A stretch of 64,000 nt of DNA from NCBI RefSeq assembly GCF_002210095.1, contig NZ_AQQR01000008.1:1-64000 (forward strand), read 5' to 3'. The notes beneath the pieces are model-generated. The model saw only the letters and a program-made list of their open reading frames with translations. It was not told where the DNA came from and ran no database searches. The position numbers and the translations under genes are program-made. This document shows positions 45,715-54,632 of this stretch, piece by piece. This stretch comes from Marinibacterium profundimaris. Its GTDB lineage: Bacteria; Pseudomonadota; Alphaproteobacteria; Rhodobacterales; Rhodobacteraceae. Position 1 is the first letter of the stretch. Every line of letters starts with the position of its first letter.

Positions 45715-48635
45715 TCCGCCGCCGGCAGGATGCGGCGCGATTGCGCGGCCTGGGCTGCGTAATCCTCCTGCCAGTCGCTCGGCCCGTTGGACAGGCTGAC
45801 CTGAACCGCCGTCACCTTGTATTCCGGGCAGTTGGTGGCCCAGTCGGAATAATCCGTGGTGATCACGTTGGCCTGCGTGTCCGGGTGGTGGAAGGTGGTA
45901 TAGACCACGCCCGGCGACATCCGCTCGCTGATCTTCGCGCGCAGCGTCGTCTCGCCCGAGCGCGAGGCCAGCTTCAGCCAGTCGTTGTCCTTGATCCCGC
46001 GCAGCTCGGCGTCGTGGGGATGGATTTCCAGCACGTCCTCGGGGTGCCAGACGGAATTGTCCGTCCGCCGGGTCTGGGCGCCGACGTTGTACTGCGACAG
46101 GATCCGCCCCGTCGTCAGCAGCAGCGGGAAGCGCGGGCCGGTCTTTTCATCGGTGGCCACGTATTCGGTCACGATGAACTTCCCCTTGCCGCGCATGAAG
46201 CCGTCGACATGCATCATCGGCGTGCCGTCGGGATGGTCCTCGTTGCAGGGCCATTGCACCGATCCGACACGCTCCAGCAGCTCATAGCTCACCCCGGAGA
46301 AGCTGGGCGTCGTGGCCGCGATCTCGTCCATGATCTGGGTCGGGTGGGTGTAATGCCAGCCCGCGCCCATGGCATTGGCGAGCAGCTGCGTGATCTCCCA
46401 GTCGGCATAGCCGTTGCGCGGCGCCATCACCTTGCGGACGCGGTTGATCCGGCGCTCGGCGTTGGTGAAGGTGCCGTCCTTTTCCAGGAAGGAAGAGCCG
46501 GGCAGGAAGACATGAGCGTAATTCGCCGTCTCGTTCAGGAAGAGGTCATGCACGATGACGCATTCCATCGCCGCGAGGCCGGCGGCCACGTGTTTCGTGT
46601 CGGGATCCGACTGCAGGATGTCCTCGCCCTGGCAGTAAAGCCCCTTGAAGGTGCCCTCGACGGCGGCATCCAGCATGTTGGGGATGCGCAGCCCCGGCTC
46701 GGGGTCGATCGGCACGCCCCAGACCTCGGCGAACAGGTCGCGGACCTCGGCGTTCTTGACGTGGCGATAGCCCGGCAGTTCATGCGGGAACGAGCCCATG
46801 TCGCACGAGCCCTGCACGTTGTTCTGGCCGCGCAGCGGGTTCACGCCCACGCCCTCGCGCCCGATGTTGCCGGTCATCATGGCAAGGTTGGCGATGCCGA
46901 TCACTGTGGTGGAGCCCTGCGAATGCTCGGTCACGCCCAGCCCGTAGTAGATCGCGCCGTTGCCGCCGGTGGCATAAAGCCGGGCGGCCTCGCGCAGGGT
47001 CTGCGGGTCGACACCGGTCAGCAGCGCGGTCGCCTCGGGCGAATGGCGCGGGTCGCTGACGAATTCCATGTATTCCTTGAACTCGGCCCAGTCGCAGCGT
47101 TCGTGGATGAAGGTCTCGTCGTAAAGCCCCTCGGTCACGATCACATGGGCCAGCGCGGTGACGACGGCCACGTTGGTGCCGGGGCGCAGCGGCAGGTGGT
47201 GTTCGGCCGCGATATGCGCCGATTTCACCAGGTCGATCCGGCGCGGATCGACGACGATCAGCTTCGCCCCCTGCCGCAGCCGCTTTTTCAGCCGCGAGGC
47301 AAAGACCGGGTGGCCGTCGGTCGGGTTGGCGCCGATCACCATCACCACGTCGGATTGCTCAACCGAGTCGAAATCCTGCGTGCCGGCGCTGGTGCCATAG
47401 GTCTGGCCCAGCCCATAGCCGGTGGGCGAATGGCAGACGCGGGCGCAGGTGTCGGTGTTGTTGTTGCCGAAGACCGCGCGGGTCAGCTTCTGGACCAGGT
47501 AGGTCTCTTCGTTGGTGCAGCGGCTGGAGGTGATGACCCCGATCGACTGCTGGCCATATTTCTCCTGCAGGCCGCGCATGCGGCTGGCGGCGAAGCTCAG
47601 CGCCTCGTCCCATTCGACCTCCTGCCAGGGCTGGTCGATGCTGTCGCGGATCATCGGCTTCAGGATGCGGTCGCCGTGGTTGGCGTAGCCATAGGCAAAC
47701 CGCCCCTTCACGCAGCTGTGGCCCCGGTTCGCCTTGCCGTGCTTGTAGGGGACCATGCGGACCAGCTCGTCGCCGTTCAGCTCGGCCTTGAAGGAGCAGC
47801 CGACGCCACAATAGGCGCAGGTGGTGATGACCGAACGTTCCGGCGTGCCGAGCTCGGCGATGGATTTCTCCTGCAGCGTGGCGGTGGGGCAGGCCTGCAC
47901 GCAAGCGCCGCAGCTGACGCAGTCGGAGGACAGGAAATCGTCCTGCGGGGTGCCGGCCGAAACCCGGCTGTCGAAACCGCGCCCCTCGATCGTCAGGGCG
48001 AAGGTGCCCTGGACCTCTTCACAGGCGCGGACGCAGCGGTTGCAGACGATGCACTTGGAGGGATCGTAGCTGAAATAGGGGTTGGAATCGTCCTTGGGGA
48101 TGTAAAGCGGGTTGCCCAGATCGCCCTCGGCCGCCCGGGCGCGCGCGTCGCCCTGGGCCAGGATCCCGGCGCCGGACTTGTCATAGTGATTGGCGCCGCT
48201 TTCATAGCGCATGTCGCGCAGGCCCACGGCGCCGGCCATGTCCTGCAGTTCGCAATCGCCATTGGCCGAGCAGGTCAGGCAGTCCAGCGGGTGGTCGGAG
48301 ATATACAGCTCCATCACGCCCTTGCGGATCTTCTTGACCTTGCTCGACTGGGTGTGAACCACCATGCCCTCGGTCACCGGCGTGGTGCAGGAGGCCGGCG
48401 TGCCGCGCCGGCCCTCGATCTCGACCACGCAAAGCCGGCAGGAGCCGAAGGCCTCCAGGCTGTCGGTGGCGCAAAGCTTCGGGATGTCGAGCCCGGCCTC
48501 GGCCGCCGCGCGCATGACGCTGGTGCCTTGCGGGACGGTGACGGGGAAGCCGTCGATGCTCAGTGTAACCTTGGTGGCGGACCGGGACGCGGGTGTGCCC
48601 ATGTCGCGGTCATCGGGGATGATGAAGTCTTTCAT
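45711..48635 (-). CDS. fdsA: NAD-dependent formate dehydrogenase alpha subunit (Mo, FeS)
   Basis: The 974-residue catalytic subunit oxidises formate to carbon dioxide at a molybdenum bis-MGD centre in the cytoplasm. The N-terminal [2Fe-2S] ligands are Cys55, Cys66, Cys69 and Cys83. A His/Cys-ligated cluster lies in HPLDCLTCSANGDC. Two [4Fe-4S] sites follow (CIVCNRCVRAC and CVSCGACVQAC), then CAYCGVGCSF. The Mo ligand Cys and adjacent His lie in TDTCARVCHSPTGYGL. The C-terminal molybdopterin-binding domain includes LLLTTGRILSQYNVGAQTRR. GAGGAGG precedes the ATG. Length and clusters match Fds-type enzymes. Confidence 0.97.
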   Translation of the reverse strand: MKDFIIPDDRDMGTPASRSATKVTLSIDGFPVTVPQGTSVMRAAAEAGLDIPKLCATDSLEAFGSCRLCVVEIEGRRGTPASCTTPVTEGMVVHTQSSKVKKIRKGVMELYISDHPLDCLTCSANGDCELQDMAGAVGLRDMRYESGANHYDKSGAGILAQGDARARAAEGDLGNPLYIPKDDSNPYFSYDPSKCIVCNRCVRACEEVQGTFALTIEGRGFDSRVSAGTPQDDFLSSDCVSCGACVQACPTATLQEKSIAELGTPERSVITTCAYCGVGCSFKAELNGDELVRMVPYKHGKANRGHSCVKGRFAYGYANHGDRILKPMIRDSIDQPWQEVEWDEALSFAASRMRGLQEKYGQQSIGVITSSRCTNEETYLVQKLTRAVFGNNNTDTCARVCHSPTGYGLGQTYGTSAGTQDFDSVEQSDVVMVIGANPTDGHPVFASRLKKRLRQGAKLIVVDPRRIDLVKSAHIAAEHHLPLRPGTNVAVVTALAHVIVTEGLYDETFIHERCDWAEFKEYMEFVSDPRHSPEATALLTGVDPQTLREAARLYATGGNGAIYYGLGVTEHSQGSTTVIGIANLAMMTGNIGREGVGVNPLRGQNNVQGSCDMGSFPHELPGYRHVKNAEVRDLFAEVWGVPIDPEPGLRIPNMLDAAVEGTFKGLYCQGEDILQSDPDTKHVAAGLAAMECVIVHDLFLNETANYAHVFLPGSSFLEKDGTFTNAERRINRVRKVMAPRNGYADWEITQLLANAMGAGWHYTHPTQIMDEIAATTPSFSGVSYELLERVGSVQWPCNEDHPDGTPMMHVDGFMRGKGKFIVTEYVATDEKTGPRFPLLLTTGRILSQYNVGAQTRRTDNSVWHPEDVLEIHPHDAELRGIKDNDWLKLASRSGETTLRAKISERMSPGVVYTTFHHPDTQANVITTDYSDWATNCPEYKVTAVQVSLSNGPSDWQEDYAAQAAQSRRILPAAE

Positions 48636-48726
48636 GGCCGTGCCTCCTCGTTGGCTCGGAAAAATGGGGAAATCGCCCGGGGTGGCCTTGGCGGCGCGCC
48701 CCGGACGTCTTGACGTCGGTCCGGGA

Positions 48727-50265
48727 TCACTCCGCCGCGACTTTGCGCGAGACAGAGAACTCCTCGGGGAAGTGGCGCAGCGCGCTCATCACCGGGTAGG
48801 GGGTGAAGCCGCCGAGCGCGCAGAGCGAACCGTCGGTCATCGTGTCGCAAAGGTCGGTCAGGATCTCGACGGCGCCGCCGTCGCCCCGGCCGATGCGGTC
48901 CAGCGTTTCGACGCCGCGCACCGCGCCGATGCGGCAGGGCGTGCACTTGCCGCAGCTTTCGATGGCGCAGAATTCCATGGCGAAGCGCGCCATGGCGAGC
49001 ATGTCGGCGGTGTCGTCGAAGACCACCAGCCCGGCATGGCCGATCAGCGCCTTCTGGCCGTCGAATTCCTCGTAGCCGAAGGGCGTGTCGAACTGGTGCA
49101 CCGGCAGGTAGGCGCCCAGCGGGCCGCCGACCTGTACCGCCTTCACCGGCCGGCCCGAGGCGGTGCCGCCGCCGATCTCCTCGACGATCTCGCCCAGCGG
49201 CATGCCGAAGGCGGTCTCAAAGAGCCCGCCGTATTTCACGTTGCCGGCGATCTGCAGAGGGATCGTCCCGCGCGACCGGCCCAGGCCGAAATCGCGGTAG
49301 TGTTCGGCGCCCTTCTCGAAGATCACCGGCACGGTCGCCAGAGAGATCACGTTGTTCACCACCGTCGGGCGGCCCAGGAACCCTTCGAGCGCCGGCAGCG
49401 GCGGCTTGGCCCGAACGATGCCGCGTTTGCCTTCGAGCGAGTTCAGCAGGCTGGTTTCCTCGCCGCAGACATAGGCGCCCGCGCCCGAGCGGATTTCCAT
49501 GTCGAAGGCGTGGGCCGACCCCAGGACGCTGTCGCCCAGCAGGCCGAAGACCCTTGCGCGGCGAACGGCCTCGGTCATCACGCGGATCGCGTCGGGATAT
49601 TCCGACCGCAGGTAGACATAGCCCTTCGTGGCCCCCACGCCGAGGCCCGCGATGGCCATGCCCTCGATCAGGGTGAAGGGGTCGCCTTCCATGATCATGC
49701 GGTCGGCGAAGGTGCCGCTGTCGCCCTCGTCGGCATTGCAGACTATGTATTTCTGCGGCGCTTCGGCGTCCTTGACGGTGTTCCACTTGATGCCGGTGGG
49801 GAAACCCGCGCCGCCGCGACCGCGCAGGCCGCTGTCGGTCACCTCCTGCACGATGCCATCGCGGTCCATGTCCAGCGCGCGGCGCAGGCCGGACAGCCCG
49901 CCGTGGGCCTCGTAATCCTCCAGCGACAGCGGGTCGATCAGCCCGCAGCGGGCGAAGGTCAGGCGGGTCTGTTTCGCGAAGTACGGGATCTGCTCCACCG
50001 GGCCGAGCGCCAGCGCGTGGTCCCCGAAGGCCGCGTCGAACAGCGCCGGGACATCCTCGGCGGTCACCGGGCCGAAGCCGGTGCGGCCGGTCTCCGTCTC
50101 GACCTCCAGCAGCGGTTCCAGCCAGATCATCCCGCGCGTGCCGTTGCGCACCAGCGTCACATCGAGCCCGCGCGCCTTCGCCTCGGCCGTCACGGCGGCG
50201 GCGACCGCGTCGGCGCCCAATGCGCGGGCGGCGGCATCGGCGGGGACGTAGATCTTCATGCTCAT
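48727..50265 (-). CDS. fdsB: NAD-dependent formate dehydrogenase beta subunit (NADH/FMN)
   Basis: A 512-residue NuoF-like subunit that binds FMN and NAD and passes electrons from FdsA to NAD. The first ~110 residues form a thioredoxin-like domain. FMN/NAD motifs are SGLRGRGGAGFPTGIKW and NADEGDSGTFADRMIM. The [4Fe-4S] ligands lie in ESCGKCTPCRIG plus the later Cys in SLCALGGFTPYP. Its start overlaps the fdsG stop (ATGA). A 91-base gap with a small hairpin (48700-48725) separates it from fdsA, which lies on its 3' coordinate side but is transcribed after... see orientation: fdsA starts at 48635, downstream of fdsB. Confidence 0.96.
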   Translation of the reverse strand: MSMKIYVPADAAARALGADAVAAAVTAEAKARGLDVTLVRNGTRGMIWLEPLLEVETETGRTGFGPVTAEDVPALFDAAFGDHALALGPVEQIPYFAKQTRLTFARCGLIDPLSLEDYEAHGGLSGLRRALDMDRDGIVQEVTDSGLRGRGGAGFPTGIKWNTVKDAEAPQKYIVCNADEGDSGTFADRMIMEGDPFTLIEGMAIAGLGVGATKGYVYLRSEYPDAIRVMTEAVRRARVFGLLGDSVLGSAHAFDMEIRSGAGAYVCGEETSLLNSLEGKRGIVRAKPPLPALEGFLGRPTVVNNVISLATVPVIFEKGAEHYRDFGLGRSRGTIPLQIAGNVKYGGLFETAFGMPLGEIVEEIGGGTASGRPVKAVQVGGPLGAYLPVHQFDTPFGYEEFDGQKALIGHAGLVVFDDTADMLAMARFAMEFCAIESCGKCTPCRIGAVRGVETLDRIGRGDGGAVEILTDLCDTMTDGSLCALGGFTPYPVMSALRHFPEEFSVSRKVAAE

Positions 50266-50738
50266 GACCGGGCCTCCGCGAGAATCTTGTCCAGCCGCGC
50301 CTCGTTCAGCCTTGCGTGCAGCTTGTCGCCCACCATCGCCGCCGGGGCGCAGGCGCACAGGCCAAGGCAATAGACCGGCTCCACCGTCACCCGCCCGTCG
50401 GGCGAGGTGGCGTGCCAGTCAAGCCCGGCCTTCTCAAGCGCGCGGGCGGCCAGCGCCTCGGATCCCATGGACTGGCAGGCCTCGGCCCGGCAGATCTTGA
50501 CCACATGTCGGCCGGGGGGCGCCTTGCGGAAATCGTGGTAGAACGACATCACGCCGTGAACTTCGGCGCGGGTCAGGTTCAAGGCATCCGCGATCGGGGC
50601 CAGCGCCGCCTCGGGGACGTGGTCGAACTCTTCCTGCAGGGCATGGAAGATCGGCAGCATCGGGCCTTCGAGGTGCCGGTGTTCGGCGATGATTTCTTCG
50701 ATGCGCGCGGTCGGCGCCTCGGATGTGCTGGGTGACAT
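50262..50738 (-). CDS. fdsG: NAD-dependent formate dehydrogenase gamma subunit
   Basis: A 158-residue NuoE-like subunit with one [2Fe-2S] cluster held by the cysteines in KICRAEACQSMG and VYCLGLCACAPAAM. It relays electrons in the FdsABG complex. ATG 50738 was chosen as the start of the conserved part (MSPSTSEAPTARIEEIIAEH). It is the first gene of the operon, 88 bases after the LysR gene on the same strand. Confidence 0.95.
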   Translation of the reverse strand: MSPSTSEAPTARIEEIIAEHRHLEGPMLPIFHALQEEFDHVPEAALAPIADALNLTRAEVHGVMSFYHDFRKAPPGRHVVKICRAEACQSMGSEALAARALEKAGLDWHATSPDGRVTVEPVYCLGLCACAPAAMVGDKLHARLNEARLDKILAEARS

Positions 50739-50813
50739 GGTATTCCTCGCTTCCCTTTGCGAAGAAGGATCGGTCACCGGGGGCCATTCGATCAATAATG
50801 GCGTTCCGTGGCC

Positions 50814-50832
50814 CGATAGGGGTTCTCTATCG
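50814..50832. promoter_or_regulatory. Candidate LysR-type binding site upstream of fdsG
   Basis: CGATAGGGGTTCTCTATCG has 6-bp perfect arms and a 7-base spacer, giving ATAG-N7-CTAT, the layout of a LysR-type box. It overlaps the stop codon of the upstream lysR gene and lies about 75 bases before the fdsG start, a typical distance for an activator. Confidence 0.6.
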
Positions 50833-51768
50833 TGCCGTGCCGGCGGGGATCCCGGGGCCGTGCGCAGCCGTCGGCGGGGTGCCCGGGTCGGCATCGGCCA
50901 GCCGCCGCGCGCGGCGCAGAAGCGCCTCCAGGATAGGGGTGTGCGGCTCTCGGTAGGGGGCGATGAGACCCACGGAATACCCCTGCCGCGCCTGCCGGAT
51001 CGGGATCGTCCGCAGGTCGCGCCCGCGTGCAAGAAACCGTGCCAGGTTCAGCGGCAGGATCGTCGACCAGCCGTTGTCCACATGTGCCATCAGCGCCACC
51101 GTCGAATTCGATTCGATGCGGGGATTGGCGTCGATGCCCACCGCGTGACAGTTCTGGTTGATGATCCGCCGGTTCTGCATGTCCGGCGTCAGCAGGCAGA
51201 GGTTGCCAGGGTCGACCTCGTCCCAGCCGACCTCGTCCCGGTCGGCCAGGGGCGCGTCGGGCCCGCAGACCAGCGCGTAGCGTTCCATGTAAAGCGGCAC
51301 GGCGGTCAGCCGGCCCAGTGGTTCGTTGTCGAGATAGGTGATCCCGGCGTCGGCTTCGAGGTTCTCGATCATCGCGAGGATCTCGGCCGAGGTCCGCGAG
51401 GTGAGCGTGACGTTCACGTTGGGATTGTCGCGGCAGAAATCTGCCGTCAGCTGCGAGGCGACGGCCAGCGAGGTGGGGATCACCGCCAGCCGGACGGTGC
51501 CGGACAGACCGTTGCGCACCGCGCGCATCTCGTCGCGCATGGTCCGGGCGTCGCCGACGATCTGGCGCGACCAGACCAGCACCCGCTGGCCTTCCGGCGT
51601 CAGCCCGCGAAACCGCGAGCCGCGCCACACAAGCTGGACGCCCAGCTGGGCCTCCAGCTGCTTGATCCCGGCCGACAGGGTGGGCTGCGCAAGGCCAAGG
51701 CTTTCAGCCGCGCGGCCGAAATGCTCTTCCTGCGCGAGGGCGAGAAACATCTCGAGTTTGTCGATCAT
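50827..51768 (-). CDS. LysR-family transcriptional regulator, probably of the fds operon
   Basis: A 313-residue LysR regulator with the N-terminal helix-turn-helix MIDKLEMFLALAQEEHFGRA and SLGLAQPTLSAGIKQLEAQL. The effector domain starts near residue 90 (GTVRLAVIPTSLAVASQLTA). It lies directly upstream of fdsG on the same strand, as in other alphaproteobacterial fds loci where a LysR-type activator precedes the structural genes. Control of fds in response to formate is inferred. Confidence 0.9.
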   Translation of the reverse strand: MIDKLEMFLALAQEEHFGRAAESLGLAQPTLSAGIKQLEAQLGVQLVWRGSRFRGLTPEGQRVLVWSRQIVGDARTMRDEMRAVRNGLSGTVRLAVIPTSLAVASQLTADFCRDNPNVNVTLTSRTSAEILAMIENLEADAGITYLDNEPLGRLTAVPLYMERYALVCGPDAPLADRDEVGWDEVDPGNLCLLTPDMQNRRIINQNCHAVGIDANPRIESNSTVALMAHVDNGWSTILPLNLARFLARGRDLRTIPIRQARQGYSVGLIAPYREPHTPILEALLRRARRLADADPGTPPTAAHGPGIPAGTAR

Positions 51769-51929
51769 GCCGGGCGTCCCTTCGGGCCGTGGTGCTGGGC
51801 GGGGGTTTTGTCGTTTTGTGTTTTTATGTGTCGTTCTCTTCGAAAGATCGTCCCTTCCCGGCGGTTTGGCAAGAGCTCTCTGCTGAAGGGACCCGGAGGC
51901 GACGCTCCGTCTGCAGGGCCGCGCGACGC

Positions 51930-51960
51930 AAAAAAGCCCCGGCGAGGGATCTCGCCGGGG
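51930..51960 (-). terminator. Intrinsic terminator downstream of the ACR3 gene
   Basis: Stem CCCCGGCGAG / CTCGCCGGGG with a 4-base loop (51937-51960), followed on the minus strand by C and six T residues (51935-51930). It lies about 30 bases after the permease stop. Confidence 0.9.
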
Positions 51961-51989
51961 TCATGTCGATCCTGATTGTGAATCGCAGC

Positions 51990-53006
51990 CTAGGCCGGTT
52001 CGGGGAACCGTGCCCGCGTCCGGTTGGCGATGGCCACGAGCGACAGCATCACCGGCACCTCGACCAGCACGCCCACCACTGTCGCCAGAGCGGCGCCGGA
52101 GTTCAGGCCGAAGAGGCTGATCGCCACGGCGACGGCCAGTTCGAAGAAGTTCGACGTTCCGATCAGCGCGCAGGGGGCGGCGATCCGGTGCGGCACCTTC
52201 AGGGCGAAGGCGGCGGCATAGGCCAGGGCGAAGATCCCGTAGCTTTGGATGACGATCGGAACCGCGATCAGAAGGATGACGAAGGGATTGGCCAGGATCG
52301 TCTCGCCCTGCAGACCGAAGAGGATCGCCACCGTTGCGATCAGACCGACCATCGACCAGGGCTTCACCCGGGCCGAGAACGCGTTGATCGCCTCCTTGGA
52401 GCCAAGCCGGCGCCGTGTGATCAGCCCGGCGATCAGCGGCAGCACGACGTAAAGCACGGTGGCCAGCACCAGCGTCTGCCAGGGGACGGAAATGTCGGTC
52501 ACGCCCAGCAGAAAGGCCACGATGGGGGCGAAGGCCACCACCATGATCAGGTCGTTCACCGAGACCTGCACCAGCGTGTAGGTCGCATCGCCCTTCGTCA
52601 GCTGCGACCAGACGAAGACCATCGCGGTACAGGGCGCGGCGCCCAGCAGGATCAGCCCGGCGATGTATTGCGCGGCATCCTCGGGCGAGATCAGCGGCGC
52701 GAAGATGTAGTCGAAGAACAGCACTGCCAGGAACGCCATGGTGAAGGGCTTGATCAGCCAGTTGACCGCCAGCGTCACCAGCAGCCCCTTGGGTTGCCGC
52801 GCGACGCCAGCCACGGCGCCGAAATCCACACCGACCATCATCGGATAGACCATGGCCCAGATCAGCACCGCGACCACAAGGTTGACCGAGGCGACCTCGG
52901 TCGCGGCGATGGCCTGCACCAGGCCGGGCAGGGCGATCCCGATGCCGATCCCCGCGATCATGGCCAGCCCGACCCAGACGGTCAGATAGCGTTCGAAGAT
53001 GCTCAT
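51990..53006 (-). CDS. acr3: ACR3-family arsenite efflux permease
   Basis: A 338-residue membrane protein with ten predicted helices. It belongs to the ACR3/ArsB group of the bile acid:sodium symporter superfamily. Diagnostic stretches are [37 protein letters not shown] (conserved Cys) and [20 protein letters not shown]. It exports arsenite or antimonite across the inner membrane using the proton gradient. AGAGG lies 8 bases before the ATG. No arsR, arsC or arsH gene is adjacent, and it has its own terminator. Confidence 0.92.
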   Translation of the reverse strand: MSIFERYLTVWVGLAMIAGIGIGIALPGLVQAIAATEVASVNLVVAVLIWAMVYPMMVGVDFGAVAGVARQPKGLLVTLAVNWLIKPFTMAFLAVLFFDYIFAPLISPEDAAQYIAGLILLGAAPCTAMVFVWSQLTKGDATYTLVQVSVNDLIMVVAFAPIVAFLLGVTDISVPWQTLVLATVLYVVLPLIAGLITRRRLGSKEAINAFSARVKPWSMVGLIATVAILFGLQGETILANPFVILLIAVPIVIQSYGIFALAYAAAFALKVPHRIAAPCALIGTSNFFELAVAVAISLFGLNSGAALATVVGVLVEVPVMLSLVAIANRTRARFPEPA

Positions 53007-53424
53007 GCGGTTGCCTCTTGTCTGTCGTCGCGGTTCGCCCAGGGCATAGCGCGGCCCGGCAGGGGACGCGAAGCCTGGAATGGGCCTGCCTGGCGGTGAT
53101 CTACGACAAGACCCGGTTCGCCGCTACCCCGGGCACGCGGTTGGACCGAAGGGAAAGGACCGCTGTTGATACGGTCGCGCGCAACCTGTGCGTGTGTTTT
53201 TGTGACCGCAAAAGCCTCAGACGTGCCCGGAACCGGGGTTTTCGAGACTGTACCCCTTTGCGCAGTGTCTCGGCGCTTGCCCGGCGCGACGGCTTCGGCG
53301 CAAGCTGGGTTTCAATGCGGCGGGGGACGCGGGGCGCGCGACGGGGGCCCGGCAGAATCCCGGCAGGGCGCGGCCGGTCGGTCACGCCCGTCCGGGGCCG
53401 CGACGGACACCATGGGAGGGCCGG
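53007..53424. other. Divergent intergenic region without recognised gene
   Basis: About 420 bases between the divergent ACR3 and SMP-30 genes. No frame has protein character. A weak inverted repeat (CGAGAC near 53240 and GTCTCG near 53266) is the only structure noted; no ArsR-type operator was recognised. Confidence 0.5.
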
Positions 53425-54474
53425 ATGACATACGATCTGCAACTGGACGCGATCGCGGGGGATTTCGGCTTTCCCGAAGGCCCCGTGGCCATGAATGACG
53501 GAACCCTGCTGTTCGTGGATATCGAGGGCAAGAAGCTGGTCCGGATCAACGACCAGGGCGAGTGTCTGCTGGAGATCGACCTGCCCGGCGGACCGAATGG
53601 CGTGGCGATCGGGCCGGACGGGGCAGCCTATGTCTGCAACAACGGGGGGATCTATTCCTTCGTGCATTACCCGCCGGGCACCGACATGTTCAAGGTGCCC
53701 TTCCCGGATCGGTCCAGCTACCTGGGCGGCCGGATCCAGCGGGTCGATCTTGAGACGAAAGAGGTCACCGATCTCTATACCTCGCCCGCCGATCTGTCGG
53801 ATCCGGCGCCGCACGGCGTTCATCTTCTGGCTCCGGACGATATCGTCTTCGACAGCCAGGGGGGCTTCTGGTTCACGGATTCCGGGTTCGAGGACAGTTA
53901 CCAGCCGGCGGATGCCAAGAAAGGCACGCCCGAGCGGCCGGCCATGCACCACTACGGCGCCCTGTTCTACGCAACGATCGACGGCCAGAGCCTGACACGG
54001 ATCGCGACCGTGCCGATGGCGAACGGGGTCGGCCTCTCTCCGGACGAATCGAAACTCTATGTGTCCGATACCCTGGCCGGCCGGCTGTGGGAGATGGATA
54101 TCGAAGCGCCCGGCAAGGTGAAAGCCAGGGACGACGGTGCGCCCGGCCGTCTCGTGCTGTCCTTGCCGCCGGTCGCGGGGCGGCCGCAATGGCTTGACAG
54201 CCTGAAGGTCGAGGCCTCCGGCAAGGTCTGCATCGGCACGCTTTTCAACGGCGGGGTCACCGTCGTCGATCCTGCGGATGGCAGTTACGAACATGTCCCG
54301 GTGCCAAGCGCCTATTCGGACGAGAAGGGAACCCCGATCCCCGAGCTGTTCGTGACGAACCTCTGTTTCGGCGGCGAGGACATGATGGACGTGTGGATCA
54401 CCGCGTCGAGCGCGGGAAAGATCTTCAAGGGGGGATGGCCCCGGAGGGGGCTGAAGCTGGCCTTCACGGCCTGA
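53425..54474 (+). CDS. SMP-30/gluconolactonase-family protein
   Basis: A 349-residue six-bladed beta-propeller of the SMP-30/gluconolaconase/LRE family. Recognisable parts are FGFPEGPVAMNDGTLLFVDI (metal-binding Glu in PEGP), GGPNGVAIGPDGAAYVCNNG, GGFWFTDSGF and PMANGVGLSPDESKLYVSDT with the metal-binding Asn and Asp. Such enzymes hydrolyse lactones with a divalent metal. The substrate is unknown. GGGAGGG precedes the ATG. It is followed 158 bases later by the cyclase gene on the same strand. Confidence 0.88.
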   Translation: MTYDLQLDAIAGDFGFPEGPVAMNDGTLLFVDIEGKKLVRINDQGECLLEIDLPGGPNGVAIGPDGAAYVCNNGGIYSFVHYPPGTDMFKVPFPDRSSYLGGRIQRVDLETKEVTDLYTSPADLSDPAPHGVHLLAPDDIVFDSQGGFWFTDSGFEDSYQPADAKKGTPERPAMHHYGALFYATIDGQSLTRIATVPMANGVGLSPDESKLYVSDTLAGRLWEMDIEAPGKVKARDDGAPGRLVLSLPPVAGRPQWLDSLKVEASGKVCIGTLFNGGVTVVDPADGSYEHVPVPSAYSDEKGTPIPELFVTNLCFGGEDMMDVWITASSAGKIFKGGWPRRGLKLAFTA

Positions 54475-54632
54475 GGCCGGCGCGAAGGCAGGTGCCCTGA
54501 AAGGCGCCATTGGACCGGGCCGGGCAGGCGCCCGGGCCGGGGTGGGTGACGGACGATTGGCAAGGCGGGGGTAAGCCGTTAACCTTTTCCAAGGCTGTGC
54601 CAGGCGGGGGCAATGGCATTAACTCAAGCTCG

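Noticed and set aside
45741-48713. A 990-codon open frame antisense to fdsA
   Set aside because: It mirrors the third-position GC bias of fdsA, has no family motif, and fdsA itself is certain. Similar long antisense frames opposite katE (2306-4018), the aminotransferase region (32442-35885) and the cyclase (54624-56894) were rejected for the same reason.
53007-53424. A 136-codon frame between the ACR3 and SMP-30 genes
   Set aside because: Arg-rich composition with no recognisable fold or ribosome binding site; the region is better read as divergent promoter DNA.
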